Of a stretch of 64,000 bases of DNA, positions 10,353 to 21,341 are shown in pieces (the stretch's first letter is position 1; each line of letters begins with the position of its first letter). The notes under the pieces are model-generated. The model was given only the letters and a program-made list of their open reading frames with translations. It was not told where the DNA came from and made no database searches. This DNA is from Durusdinium trenchii (lineage: Eukaryota; Sar; Dinophyceae; Suessiales; Symbiodiniaceae): positions 170,200 to 234,199 of the forward strand of contig CAXAMN010003781.1 of NCBI GenBank assembly GCA_963970005.1. Direction: 5' to 3'. Made by a program: the position numbers and the translations under genes.

Positions 10353-13300
10353 GACATGTCCAATCATGTCGAGAAAGGGTGTATGATATGTATGTTTTGT
10401 TTTTGCGGTGAAGCATCCCAGGTGCTGCTCCCTTCTTGTGGCTGTTTTTGAAACACTTGCTTGGAAGACCTCATACCACTCGATGTAGGTTACATGGCGC
10501 CAGCACCGGTTGATCACCTGACTCAAGTGCCCAATCGAGAGTTCAGTTCCTTCCATACCTGCATCCCCGGTTAGTGCAGTTTGGTCCGTCTATTTCCCGG
10601 TCACCCACCGTGCAGGGCGACACGGACAAGCCATTGGTGCTCATTTGCAAGCCAGCGGCTCACTGGCATTTAAAATCGGACACGTGCAATTCTTTAAGAT
10701 CCCACCTGGACCTTGGAGTAAAGATAGCACCAATCATGGAAGCGGAAAGCTCTTTGCTTGTAGTTTCCAAGGGGGCCATGCCATCCCCTTCGATTGTTGG
10801 ACGGGTTTCAGCGTAGAAAAGGCCGGTTCGGTCGGAATGGAATTTGAAGCTGCTCCTCCACGGCAGGCGGGCCTGGGCGATTTGATGAACTCCTTGATGC
10901 TTGGCACTGTTCTTTTGCGATCATTTGTTTGGTTGGTGGGTTGGCTGGCTGTCTGGCTGGCTTTGCGAATGACTGCACGCTCTGGTGTCGCACCTTTCTC
11001 TTATTGTGCACTCGTTTCTTTTGTTTCCATAAATGGCTCAAGGCCTTTTTGAGCCAGGGAGCCGTACAGGCCCCTGGCTGTACAAAAGGTATTGTTGTGC
11101 AGGCGTCATGAAACAGCTGAAACAAGCGTTGCATCACCAAATGTCGAAAAGCAAGCTAAACACAGAACACACTGAGAACGGTGGATGGACACCGAGAAGC
11201 TGTTCACCGTAATACATGTTGGCCAAGGCATTGATTCTGTTCGCACTCCTGCCGCCAATCCATAGATGGCCAAATCAGCTTTTGTTGAATTATGCTGTGG
11301 GCTGCAACTCCAGGCTCCGTTGAAAGGTGTTTGAGTTGCACCTGTTCTTCTTGCCATTGTTGGGCTCACTCTCAACCACTGGTGTGGCCACCCGTGGTGA
11401 GATCCTCAGCTGTTGTTCCAGCGGCTTTTGGTTCATCCACGTTGATCACCTCTGCCAAATCTTTGGTCCACCGTGAGTCTGCTTCTCGGGGCTATTGTTG
11501 TTCACGCTCATTATTGTTGATCACTTGGATCATTCCATGATTGATCCGTTGCCTCATGCGGTTTGGCCAGCTTTGGATTCCCTGCAATTAGTCTTCTGTG
11601 CAGCTGGTGTTGTTGGCCAGAGTGATCCAGGCTGCTGTCAGTACCTGTTAGGTGGCCAGCTGTTGCTTTGCCACCATGCCGCGGGTCTTGCTGTTGATAT
11701 GGATTGTGATGTTGGAGTTGCCTGTCCCAGTGTGGTGTTGTGGCCCCTCTTTCTTGGTCATGCACGCAGAGGAAAAAGGAATATATACTAATATATGTAT
11801 ATATATATACTGTACTGTTGGCCTGCTTCTGCACCTTCTTCAATCTCCTGTTGCCAGTTCGCGTTGTCACACTTTACCTTGAAGCTGTTGATCAGCAGTT
11901 TGAGATCAGACGTTGGGGCAAGAACTGTCGCATATTAATAGTATATAACACACACACATATATATATATACATACACATACACATAATATACATAACATA
12001 TGTATATATATAAAGGGAATTAATAATCTCTCTCTCTCTCTCTCTCTCTGTCTCTGCAGCTGGCTTGGTATGGTTTGTTCTGGTCCTGGAGAATCATCAT
12101 GGTTGGTCCTAGCCTACGTCATTTAAGGTGTGCAAGACCCGTAGGGCCTAGGTTTCCAGAGCCAGGGGTGCCATGCACCCCTCCACACAACTCAGGATCC
12201 AGCAGCTGGAGTTGCTGGGCTGAAGATTGCTGCACTGCTCAAGTTCCTGAATCTTCCCATGGAACCCACAGTCCTTTCAGGGATTTTCCAGGGGACATTT
12301 GCGTTCGTTTCAGTAGTTCCTGTGAACCTTTTCCATCCTTTTCCATCCTTTTCCTGTGATCTGGTCATATGGCCGCCCAGATCAGTGACTCAAAGCAGTT
12401 TCGGAGCAACACACTCCTGGGATGGCGTGCCCCTGGGACGGCCGGAGGTACCCGAACTTCAGTGCTTCAATGCGGTGCCGTGTGGAGCAGGCGCCCAGAG
12501 AACCCAGAGTGATGGGATTAAAGAACAGCCTAAGTCTGATGTCTTGCATGGTCTTGCCAAAACTGAGACGATCGAAGTTGTCCAAGAGCGGACTGTCATT
12601 TGCCTATGCACGAGATCCAGAGGGTGATGCAGTTCTAGGGGAGGGGTATGTTGCCGGCAGGAGCGCATGATGAAGACCATTTTGGCGAGCTTTCAAGAAG
12701 CTAAGCCCAAAGGCACAAGCGCTGTTTCTCTTTGATTCTCACCATGAGATATACCATGGATCCTTGCAGCTGGTATTTGCGGAGCGGCCGCATTCAAAGA
12801 TCTGCTCTCCCAAAAGTAGCCGTTGCTTCTAAACATGCGACTTCAGAGCAAGAGAGACGATTTGCTTCTCAGATGCGCTGCCGCCTCCTCCTCCCACCGA
12901 CCTGGAGGTTCGAGCAGCTTCGGGTTGATTTGTCCCGGCAGTCGTTCTTACCAAACCTGACCATACTGATGCACACTGGGGGGTCCAGTTGGACAAAGCG
13001 GCAGCCAGTCGCAGGGTTAGTCACTGATTGAAAGATTTGAAAGCAAGTTGTTTTTTGTATTGTGTCTTGAGTCTTGCCCTTTATGCAGCATGACGGCTGG
13101 TCAACAAGGACCGAACCTTCTCTTCAAAGCAGGTCGTGGACATCGAAATTGATGAGAGCAGAGTTCCTGCCGGCCCTCCTGAGATTAGTCGAGGCCTCGG
13201 GCATACCCGCTGATGTTCTTTGAATGCGTTCAACTGTTCGGGTTTCCCATTTGCTTTTTCATTTTTCAAAGTGTCTACCGCAACAAGCATCAAAGAGTAG

Positions 13301-13960
13301 ATATCCTGCTTGTCATGCTATGCAAATAGCCTTGTGGTGAGCAGATGTCAGCAGCATGATGTCTCGTTTAGGTCATTGACTTGTGCTTTCCTGTTCTGCG
13401 CAGAACATCGATTTGCTAAGGCACCTTGTCTGTCACTGTTCCTGAGGGATGTGAGGCACGGTGATTGTCCTTATTTAGGACCCACTAATGCACATTGATG
13501 GCAGTCCTTGTGGCCTTTCTGATGGCTCCTGACAGATTTCTGCCCTTGAGAGTAGCACAACGTCAAGTGCCCTCACATGGTGGTCGTCCCCCTTAGAGTG
13601 CAAGTTGGACAACGACTTGGACAGAAAGCACATTAGTAAAGGAACATCTTCTGCAGGGTAGCGATGGTGTCCGTTTTCTTTCAGTTGGAAAGGTGGATAG
13701 GCACTCTTACAGTCTTACAGCTTCTCACTAGGGTTGAGCTCAGCAGCTACACAGGCTGGATCGCAGATCAGCATTACGGTGCCTTGGCTACAGGAGTCAG
13801 ACCAGGTAAGAGGTGAGGAGAGCGTGGGCGAACGGTACTTGCTGAGTTCGAGTTTGTAGCCTGCATGGAAGATCTAGGGTCAAAGGAGGAATGCTTGTTT
13901 GTGCGGGTGCTATGCTAGCCATGCCATCTTGAAGAGCAACAGGCCAGAAGGGGAGGTTTT
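10353..13960. other. Stretch without recognised gene; microsatellites
   Basis: The open frame 10645-11052 includes a protein-like part (KLFACSFQGGHAIPFDCW) that could be an exon, but I know no family for it. The region holds AT/CA microsatellites at about 11785-11815 and 11948-12012 and a (CT)n tract at 12027-12050 directly before a CTGCAG. Nothing else is supportable by eye. Confidence 0.4.
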
Positions 13961-14383
13961 TTGGGACTGGGAACTCGTGGCTGGGCCCTGCACAAGGTGC
14001 CAGATGGTCAACAAATCTCTGTGACCGTTCCTGGAGGCCTGACGCCTGGCATGTCCTTTGAGGCTGGAGAGAGACGGACGTGGCATTACGAAGACATGGG
14101 ACTGACCCAGGGGCTTTCATTTGCCTCCCACTGCGGGCTTTTGCAGGTCCCTGGTTTCATACTTGCCCTGGTGGGACAGGACCACGTGGCATTGCTTGAA
14201 CGATTGCTGTCGTCAGTTGCAGGTCCCATGTTGCAGACCGGCAGCTGGCTATGGTGGAGGCTGGAACCAGTCACAACAGCACGAAACATCGTGAGAGTAG
14301 ATTGGACGGTTTGCTCAGAAGTACGTCAGGAGAGTCTTTGCCTGACAGGCTATGGATTGCCAAGGGCACCGCCAGGATACTAA
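13961..14383 (+). CDS. Candidate exon with a VTVPGGLTPGM-type motif
   Basis: The open frame begins within an exon-like stretch containing VPDGQQISVTVPGGLTPGMS. This resembles the short beta-strand motif (VxVPxGxxPGxxF) often repeated in dinoflagellate proteins of unknown role. The rest of the frame shows no recognised domain, so the exon may end soon after the motif (about 14065). Confidence 0.35.
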   Translation: MGLGTRGWALHKVPDGQQISVTVPGGLTPGMSFEAGERRTWHYEDMGLTQGLSFASHCGLLQVPGFILALVGQDHVALLERLLSSVAGPMLQTGSWLWWRLEPVTTARNIVRVDWTVCSEVRQESLCLTGYGLPRAPPGY

Positions 14384-16032
14384 GCTGCCTTGCAAATGTA
14401 CACACTTGAGAGGCCCAAGGCCAAGGAGAAATGCAGAAGCCGCAGCGGCCACAAAGAGGCACACGAGTAGAAAAGACTGACCGCGTCATTTCTCCTTTGG
14501 AGCGTTGGCAAATGTGCACAATAAGATGTTGGCGACCTTCGTCTCTTTATGGAGGGTGTTGTAAGAGAGTCCGTAGGCTGAACTCCTTCCACTTGCTGAT
14601 GTGGCTTCGGCGCACTCGATTCTTAGCACTTGTCCAACTGGATGACTATTGTGGAGCATTTCATCATCAGCAGCGGAGGGGCAAGTGGAAGGGTCATGTA
14701 GCTCTTGCCTTTTGGCTTGCAGCGGTGTGCCGCTGGAGTCTTTCGGCAGTCAAGTGAGAAGTAGCCTTCTGGCCCAATCTCATGACTGTTACTTGAGGGT
14801 TGGGCATTGAGCTGCTCTCAGTGCTCCAGCTGTTCTCGAAGCAACCGACAACAGATTGCACGTGCCTTAAGGTCATGAGTGTCTCCCAATGGCCCAACCT
14901 TCTCCTTGTCCATGCCTTTGTCAAAGACCTGGAATTATCGTACAGCCTTGACCCAGGAAGCTGCCAGAAAAGTGCACGGTGCCAGAGGTGAGCATAGCGG
15001 TCCCCTGATTGAAAGAGCACGCTGGATGAGATCTCTGTATCTCCACATGCTCCGTTTGGACATCCTAGGACCTAGGACCTGATGCTTCTGATTGTGGGAA
15101 AAGGGTTGAGTCATGCATTGCGCTTCGTTTGTCACGCTAGTGTATGATAGGACCTGATAGGACGTTTGCGGAGAATCAAGGCAACTCACAATGAACCTGG
15201 ACCTGGCCCAACTCATCAAGTCGTTGATTCATGTTCACCTTGTGGCCCATGACTCAAACCAGGATTGGGGTATGTCACAGAATCAAGGGAACCCGCTTTT
15301 TCATGTGTGACTTCTTCGAAGATTGGTTGCATGACCTGATGAGGCGTTGGCAGATTTGGACGCTGTCTTGCGCCAGGATCCGGGCCAAACGCCAGGGGAC
15401 CCATCTGGGAGGGAGTTAGAATTCCACGACACACACACAGATCTTTGCAGATGCTCCAGGACGCACGATCTTTTCTCTCCAGAATATGTAGCATGTAGAT
15501 GCATGTAGTATACCATATACACATGCAATCACATGCACATACATTGCCAGTGGAGATTGGAACTGATTTTAGAAGTTGACCATGGACACTTCAAAGTCAC
15601 CTGGCGAGCCCACGAAATGACTCCATGGGACCTGACAGCGATCGCGACTCACCAGTTTGATCCAGGTTTGCGCTGCACCTGCGCGGGGAGCTGCGACGCA
15701 AGCAGGGAGAGCTTGACGCCTGGCACTCTGACAAGTCGAGGACAAGCGAGGTTGAAGCTGCTTGACCCGACTGCTGATTGCTGATTGCCCACTGGCTGCG
15801 ATCTAACCTGTTCATGTCACATGTTCGCTGCATGTTCTGCCTTGTCAATGGCTCCGACGTACGCGCACCAAACATGAAACGATGTTTGTCTCAAAACGGG
15901 TCCTGTTGTGGCGGCCCTACTGCCTTGGCTTAGGCAAGCTGTGTGTTTTGTATGCTTTGTCGTTGGAAGGAGTCTTTGCCGTTCCGGCTTGCAGCAACTG
16001 AGCAATATGTAGAGTAGAGGGCCCTAAGCAAA
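14384..16032. other. Stretch without recognised gene
   Basis: Only short open frames on both strands, none with a domain I recognise and none with clear exon borders. Confidence 0.4.
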
Positions 16033-17766
16033 ATGAAGATGTCGGGCAGGGGGCCCTGCAGCCATTTTGCCATGAGCCTACTGGGTGTGATGGTGCTCGG
16101 GTTGGTGGCACGGGCCAGCGCGGAAAATACGGATACTTATGAAGACGCTTTGGAGAGGTACCAAAACGACACAAAGCCATTGACAGAATTAGACCTAAAG
16201 TGCATGGGCATGATTGGGGTGACAACGACAACCACATCTCGAGCAGGGTGGGCGAGTGATGGCCAACGACGTATGTTGGAGCAAAGAACGCTGTTCCGGC
16301 AGAAGTCGAGGAAAAGCGGCAAGCAGTTAGCAGGAGACTTTTCATCATGGTTGGTGACACGTTTAGTGATCATCCTTTGCAGTTTGACTTTGGGAACGCC
16401 ATTGGTGGTTTTGCTCCTCTACCAGTTCTCGCCTCGAGTCAGAAAGTGGTATCTTGACATGAACTGGCATGAGCAAACAGGCAGCAAGGGAATGGTAGGT
16501 GGGGTTTCATTGATAGCTAAGTTCAACTTGCCAGAAGACTGAGTCGCTGAGGGCCTCAGCTTTGTCACTCGGCCGTTGCACCAAGTGGCTAATGCTGACA
16601 TTGTTGGTCGCTGGCGGCCTCTCCATTTTCTTTGCCATGCGTATATTAGACACCACGGACCTTCTTCTGGCAGACATGCAGGACAGCTGGCGCACGTGGC
16701 GGCCCATGTTATTTTTTGTTGTGTGTGTTGCCTGCTGTTCACGATGTCATGTCACATGAGTATCATGAGTCAAGCTCGGTTGCTCCGCATTTCGGTGCAG
16801 GAATATTTCCTGAGCTCCTTCATGACCAGGCAGGGTTCAACTTGGCTCATGAGATTGAGCGATTCAGTTTGACAGGTTAAATCAGCCAAACAGGACTTGA
16901 AAGGGACACCATGGTGGACGTCGCCCGTATATTTTTCTCGAGATGCTGATTGAGTCAACAGTCAGGAAGCTGGGAGAACTGCTGGGCAGTTGGTGCAGTT
17001 ATATAAAGGACAACACCGTGTTAAAATCTCTTCAAGCAACATCTTAGCCAGCATGGTTTTCCGAGTGCATATTGCAGATTTATGGACTTGGCCATCGAAG
17101 AAATCGATGCCATGGGAAACTTCTCCATGGGGCTGGTTGGGCGGAGGCCTCAGTGATTGGCTGTGTCGGTTTATTGGAAGGCCATCCGTTTCACGCAACG
17201 AACGCCTATTCATTCCAGAAGTCCAATCTATCCATCTATATTGGAAGTCCATTCTATTCAATTCACTGTAGCCCTGCAGATGTTCGAAGTAGTTTGCAAC
17301 CAGTCCGAGTCTGATGTTTCAATAAACGAGGAAAACCCGGACGCTGTCGGGCGAGCTTTGTAACCCGACGGATGGCCACTTCGAGCTCCAGAAGTTTGAT
17401 TTGGAGGGCTACCTGGAAGGTTCCAACTTCCTCTCCGTGCAGCTGCCTGAGCCCTTGCACTTGAAGCCCGAGTCCCTGGGGATGTTGGCTATCCAGTACA
17501 CCTTTCTTAAAGAGTGGTTTGAGCTCTTCATTGGAGGGGCCAAGGCAGCATTCTTGAGCTTCAGCAGCAACTATGGCATGAGCGAATCTGCAAAAATGCA
17601 GGTGGGCTTGGCGACTGTTGAACTGTTGCAGGATTATGTTTCTTTGTTTGTACAATCATTTTGGTGGCTTGTTGGACTGCTGTGTCTCAATTCTCTTGTG
17701 ATCGCATGTGATCGCCCTGGCAGGTGTGGTTGCTCATCAAGGTGGACTGCATGGTGCGGGATGCAG
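16033..17766 (+). CDS. Candidate membrane protein, several exons
   Basis: The first exon starts at ATG 16033 or 16039 and has a signal-peptide-like start (MSLLGVMVLGLVARASA, from 16075). A polar domain with a TTTTT run follows, then a strong hydrophobic helix (LVIILCSLTLGTPLVVLLLY, about residues 113-132). After a likely GTAGGT donor at about 16494 a second hydrophobic stretch follows near 16587-16690 (LTLLVAGGLSIFFAM). Further exon-like parts are about 17080-17150 (FMDLAIEEIDAMGNFSMGLVG), about 17345-17600 (PTDGHFELQKFDLEGYLEG) and 17724-17766 (VWLLIKVDCMVRDA). No family is recognised. Joining all parts into one gene is inference; the first exon alone is convincing. Confidence 0.45.
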
Positions 17767-18172
17767 GTATTTCCATTGGGATCCGCTGCAATTTGCCGCT
17801 CGTTCTGTCGAAGCTTCCTGAGGTGCCAGATCGCGCGACGCACCGAAAGCGCAATGTTTTCTGACGTTTGGGACACCTTGGCGTGACCAGCGGCAGCATA
17901 TGCTAGTCACAAGCATTCGTCTTGCAGAGCCGGCAGACTCAGCTTGGAATTGACTGTACTACCGGTACTCTATTCGTATTAGTCATCCCTGGGCGAGCTT
18001 TTGGTAATGTAGATCGTTTGTGTGATACACAGAAGCAGTCATGCAGGAGATATGATGTGACTTTCCTGTCGTAGTCACAACTCATAGTTCTCCTTCCTTC
18101 ATAGAGCTTGGCATGTCACCCAACCTCTCGTCTCTAGCATCTTTGCCAAAGACGTGAGCAGAACACTGGACA
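17767..18172. other. Stretch without recognised gene
   Basis: No exon-like frame or repeat is visible. Confidence 0.4.
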
Positions 18173-18411
18173 GTGTGTGCATCCCGAGTTGATCACTTCG
18201 AGCTGCAACAGCCTTGGTCATCCATGTCTCTGATCCAATTCGACGCGTGGCACATTGGGCGGGTGAGTGTTTCGCGGCTTCTAGAACACTCCGGCAGGTC
18301 TCAGCGTGGAACCAAGTGTGGGCAGAGGACCCCCAGCGCTTCTGGGCAGACTTGTACGAGGCGCCGGAAGCTGGAGGTCCTTGTTTGCACAAGCTTGAAG
18401 TGAGCGGACCG
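18173..18411 (+). CDS. Candidate exons, unknown protein
   Basis: The stretch up to about 18262 reads VDHFELQQPWSSMSLIQFDA and ends at a possible GTGAGT donor. After CAG at about 18296-18298 a second part reads VSAWNQVWAEDPQRFWADLY to about 18411. Both have protein-like composition but no recognised family. They may continue the membrane-protein gene to the left. Confidence 0.4.
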
Positions 18412-19164
18412 GACCTTCAGTATTCCCCAAGAAACCCCGGTTTGATACTTCTCCGTTCAACCTGACGAACCGACAAGTTATGTCCGGGAAGAAACCCTGC
18501 GTGCAGGGCTCCAATCTCCCTAACCGACCAGTGAACTCAGCTCAATGAAGTTCGCCCGATTGAATCGGGAACATTGAGTGTTTGGAGTCCAGCTTTGCCA
18601 AACGGAGGACAGATGGACAATGACGGACACTGATCACGAATGTGCCACATGTCTAGGCCGTCAACAGTGGTTTGGATTCTCAGCGCTTTTTGGAGTGGGA
18701 CCGCTACTGTGTGTCGTGTCGAAGACTGCCGTCCTTGGCGGCGCGCGGACGCGCGCGGCCTGAGTGAGCCTGAGTGCTCAGCAGTGAAGTCAAACGGATC
18801 GGATATAGATCAGATATGATCAGATCATGATTGGTTTGGAGATTCTGCTCGGTTGCACGGTTGGGTTTCTGCGATTTTTCTACGATTCTACCACCGCGGG
18901 CTCTTTTGGGTCGGATCGGGACCCTCCAGGACTCCCTCGAGCTGGGTGGTGGTTTCATGGCTTGGGTCTATGGCACCGTGATCACGTGCAGCGCGGCTTG
19001 GCTGTCCTAAAAGGGCCAGTGGAAAACCAGGGAAACCCCCCTATGTGGCCATGTGGCTGTGGATTTGGCCGTTTCTTAGCCTCAGTCTTGGTCTTATTCT
19101 TTTCATCCACATGCAAGAGCGCAGAGAGCAGCCCAAAGCAAGATCTCCCTAATGTCTGGCGAAG

Positions 19165-19524
19165 GTGCAGCTACCGACGGAGGTTAGAAAGCCGGCTCAC
19201 CGCACCCCACCAGGCAATATTGGCCTCATCAATCTTCTTCTTCATGCTGTTTCTTGGTTCAGCAATAATGCTATTGTCACATGCAACGATTTCATAGCTT
19301 TCATAGTCCGTCGGCCATTTGTGGTGCGAAGACTTGAAGAAACTGAGGTTACTGTTGAAGAGTGGCCTTCAATGCAGGATGGGAATGTGCTGCGAATACG
19401 GACAACCCAGTCTCGGAATTCACAGGTTGCTGTAACGCATTGTTTAATGCTTCCAAAGAATGCTGGACTGAGATTGGCTGGGAGTCACAGCTTTTGGCAG
19501 GATGTGCCGAAGCAGGACTGGTGA
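19165..19524 (+). CDS. Open frame of 119 codons, unknown
   Basis: The frame contains IVRRPFVVRRLEETEVTVEE and ends in TGA. Composition is plausible for protein, but there is no domain I know and no clear exon borders. Other short exon-like parts nearby are 19777-19899 (EIEIAEEQRQQKPHL, ending in TGA) and about 20525-20632 (RQLLAGSELKRLARVEQ). Confidence 0.3.
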   Translation: MQLPTEVRKPAHRTPPGNIGLINLLLHAVSWFSNNAIVTCNDFIAFIVRRPFVVRRLEETEVTVEEWPSMQDGNVLRIRTTQSRNSQVAVTHCLMLPKNAGLRLAGSHSFWQDVPKQDW

Positions 19525-21341
19525 GCAGCAGCTGAGTCCTGTTTGCCCTGACAGTGTTTGGGGTCGAAGTCCCTTGGCTTGAGCAGTGGTGCAGCTCGGT
19601 TGTCTGGGCATTTCTCAGTTACTGTACATGGGGCTACTTGAACTGGAGGGAGTGATTTTGGTGAAGGGTCAGGTAGATTTTGTCCTGGCCTGTGGATGCC
19701 CTACATAGGCCTTACCTCCAATCGTGCGCTCCTCCGCTTTGTGGGAGGGCCACTTAGCAGTCATTGCTTCGATCAAGGTGCATTTGATTTGGAGATCGAG
19801 ATCGCAGAAGAGCAGCGACAGCAGAAGCCACACTTGACCAAAGCAGTGTCGCAGAGCAGGTTGGAGGCGACTTGAAAGCGCAAGAGCTATTTTTTTGAAT
19901 ATGCTTTACGGAATCCGATTGCCATCGCTTTGGCGCAATCATGCGCGATCATCGAACTTCATGCAGTTGACGAGCTGGCCACCTACCCGCAATCCGGAAG
20001 ACATGTTACGTTATGTTTTTTTGGGTGATTTGTCCGTCGATGAAACTATTTTGCATGACTTTGAGTCGCTTCACCGCGTGCGTGGACCTTCCTGTGGTCC
20101 TTCCTAGCGATGCGAAGCGCCCAGGTGCGCGCTGCACCCTTCAAAGTCCGGGAGCTAAACCAGTAGGCGCCTCAGAAGTCCAAAGGCCGGAAACATGACG
20201 ATGTGCCCCAGTCAACCTGTTGAAAGTTCCTGTTTTGGTTGAACATGGGTTTGCTTTTGAGATGTCTTTTTCAGGGGGTTTCTCAACAGTTGACAATGTT
20301 GGTGTTCTCACCGGTTGAGCTTTGTTGCCACCCTAGGTCATAAGTGCTCATGAGAAGGTGTCGCTTTTGCATGCTTTCGTGGAAACCTTGTGTAGATATC
20401 AGCATCAGCTCATCTCCCCCAAAGGGGTGAAGACGTAGTTCAGATGCTTTTCCTATTCTATTGGGTGTTGTGCTCCTTTTGCCTGTTATTTGCTAGCTTT
20501 GGTTAGCACTTTAGCGGCTCCTTTGAGAGGATCCGCCAATTATTGGCGGGTAGCGAGCTCAAGAGGCTGGCCCGTGTGGAGCAAAAAAGAGGATGCGCCC
20601 AAAAGCTGCCCAGCATGCTGGATACAGGTCAGAGTCAGCCAGAGCGATATGTCTAACGCATTGCCAAAAGTAGTTCTCGGTCTCGATTGCAGAGCTATAA
20701 AAGCAGCACCCCTCCAAGTACCATGAACGGATGACTGTACCTCCTAGATTCTCCTAGCCGGTCCTAACCATCTCAGACCCTTGGACTGTTTTGAGGATCG
20801 GCTCCTTGAGACACATGCATGCCTGGGCTTGGCTCGTAATACCCGGTACGGCTTACGGTCTTGGCAGGGGGGCGGGTTTGATCTGATTCATGTTCTTACT
20901 TTAAGTTTCCTATATATATATATATATTTTTTTTATATGTATAGCTCTACTAGTGGAGCCAAATCAATCATGCAAAACCTTCGCTGCGTCCCAGTAGCTA
21001 GTGGCGTTCTTGCTTCGCTCCCTGTAGCGTACCTTTTTTTCGATGCCCTGCAAAAGGCCATCCCTCAAGCGTGTGCGACTTAGGACTTGCAACCATTTTT
21101 GAAGAGCCTCTGCACACAGCACCCGAAAAGCTGAGATCGATCGAGGTGTCGTGTAAACCTTAGACTTTCCAAGGGAACCTAAAGGGAAGGGTGACTCCGA
21201 CTGTGGGTATCTACGAATCCCTTGCCTTGTGGAAGAGCCAGGGCACACTCAGCATGAACAAGCCGATAGAGTTATATATATATAGTTATATATATATAAG
21301 AAGTGAAAAACGCATGCAAGTTTAGCATTGGCACCCTTGCC
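19525..21341. other. Mostly non-coding; short exon-like pieces and AT repeats
   Basis: Besides the short exon-like pieces at 19777-19899 and about 20525-20632, the stretch holds (TA)n tracts near 20910-20940 and 21270-21298. Near 20993-21045 there is a diverged copy of the CTACTAGGAGC-type repeat. Confidence 0.35.

Noticed and set aside
11022-11042. CCATAAATGGCTCAAG, similar to the dinoflagellate spliced leader end
   Set aside because: Only the last nine bases match exactly, and no coding sequence with a known start follows.
12382-12585. Minus-strand frame with FFNPITLGSL, like the start of Old Yellow Enzyme proteins
   Set aside because: The resemblance ends after ten residues and no further family motif follows; chance is likely.
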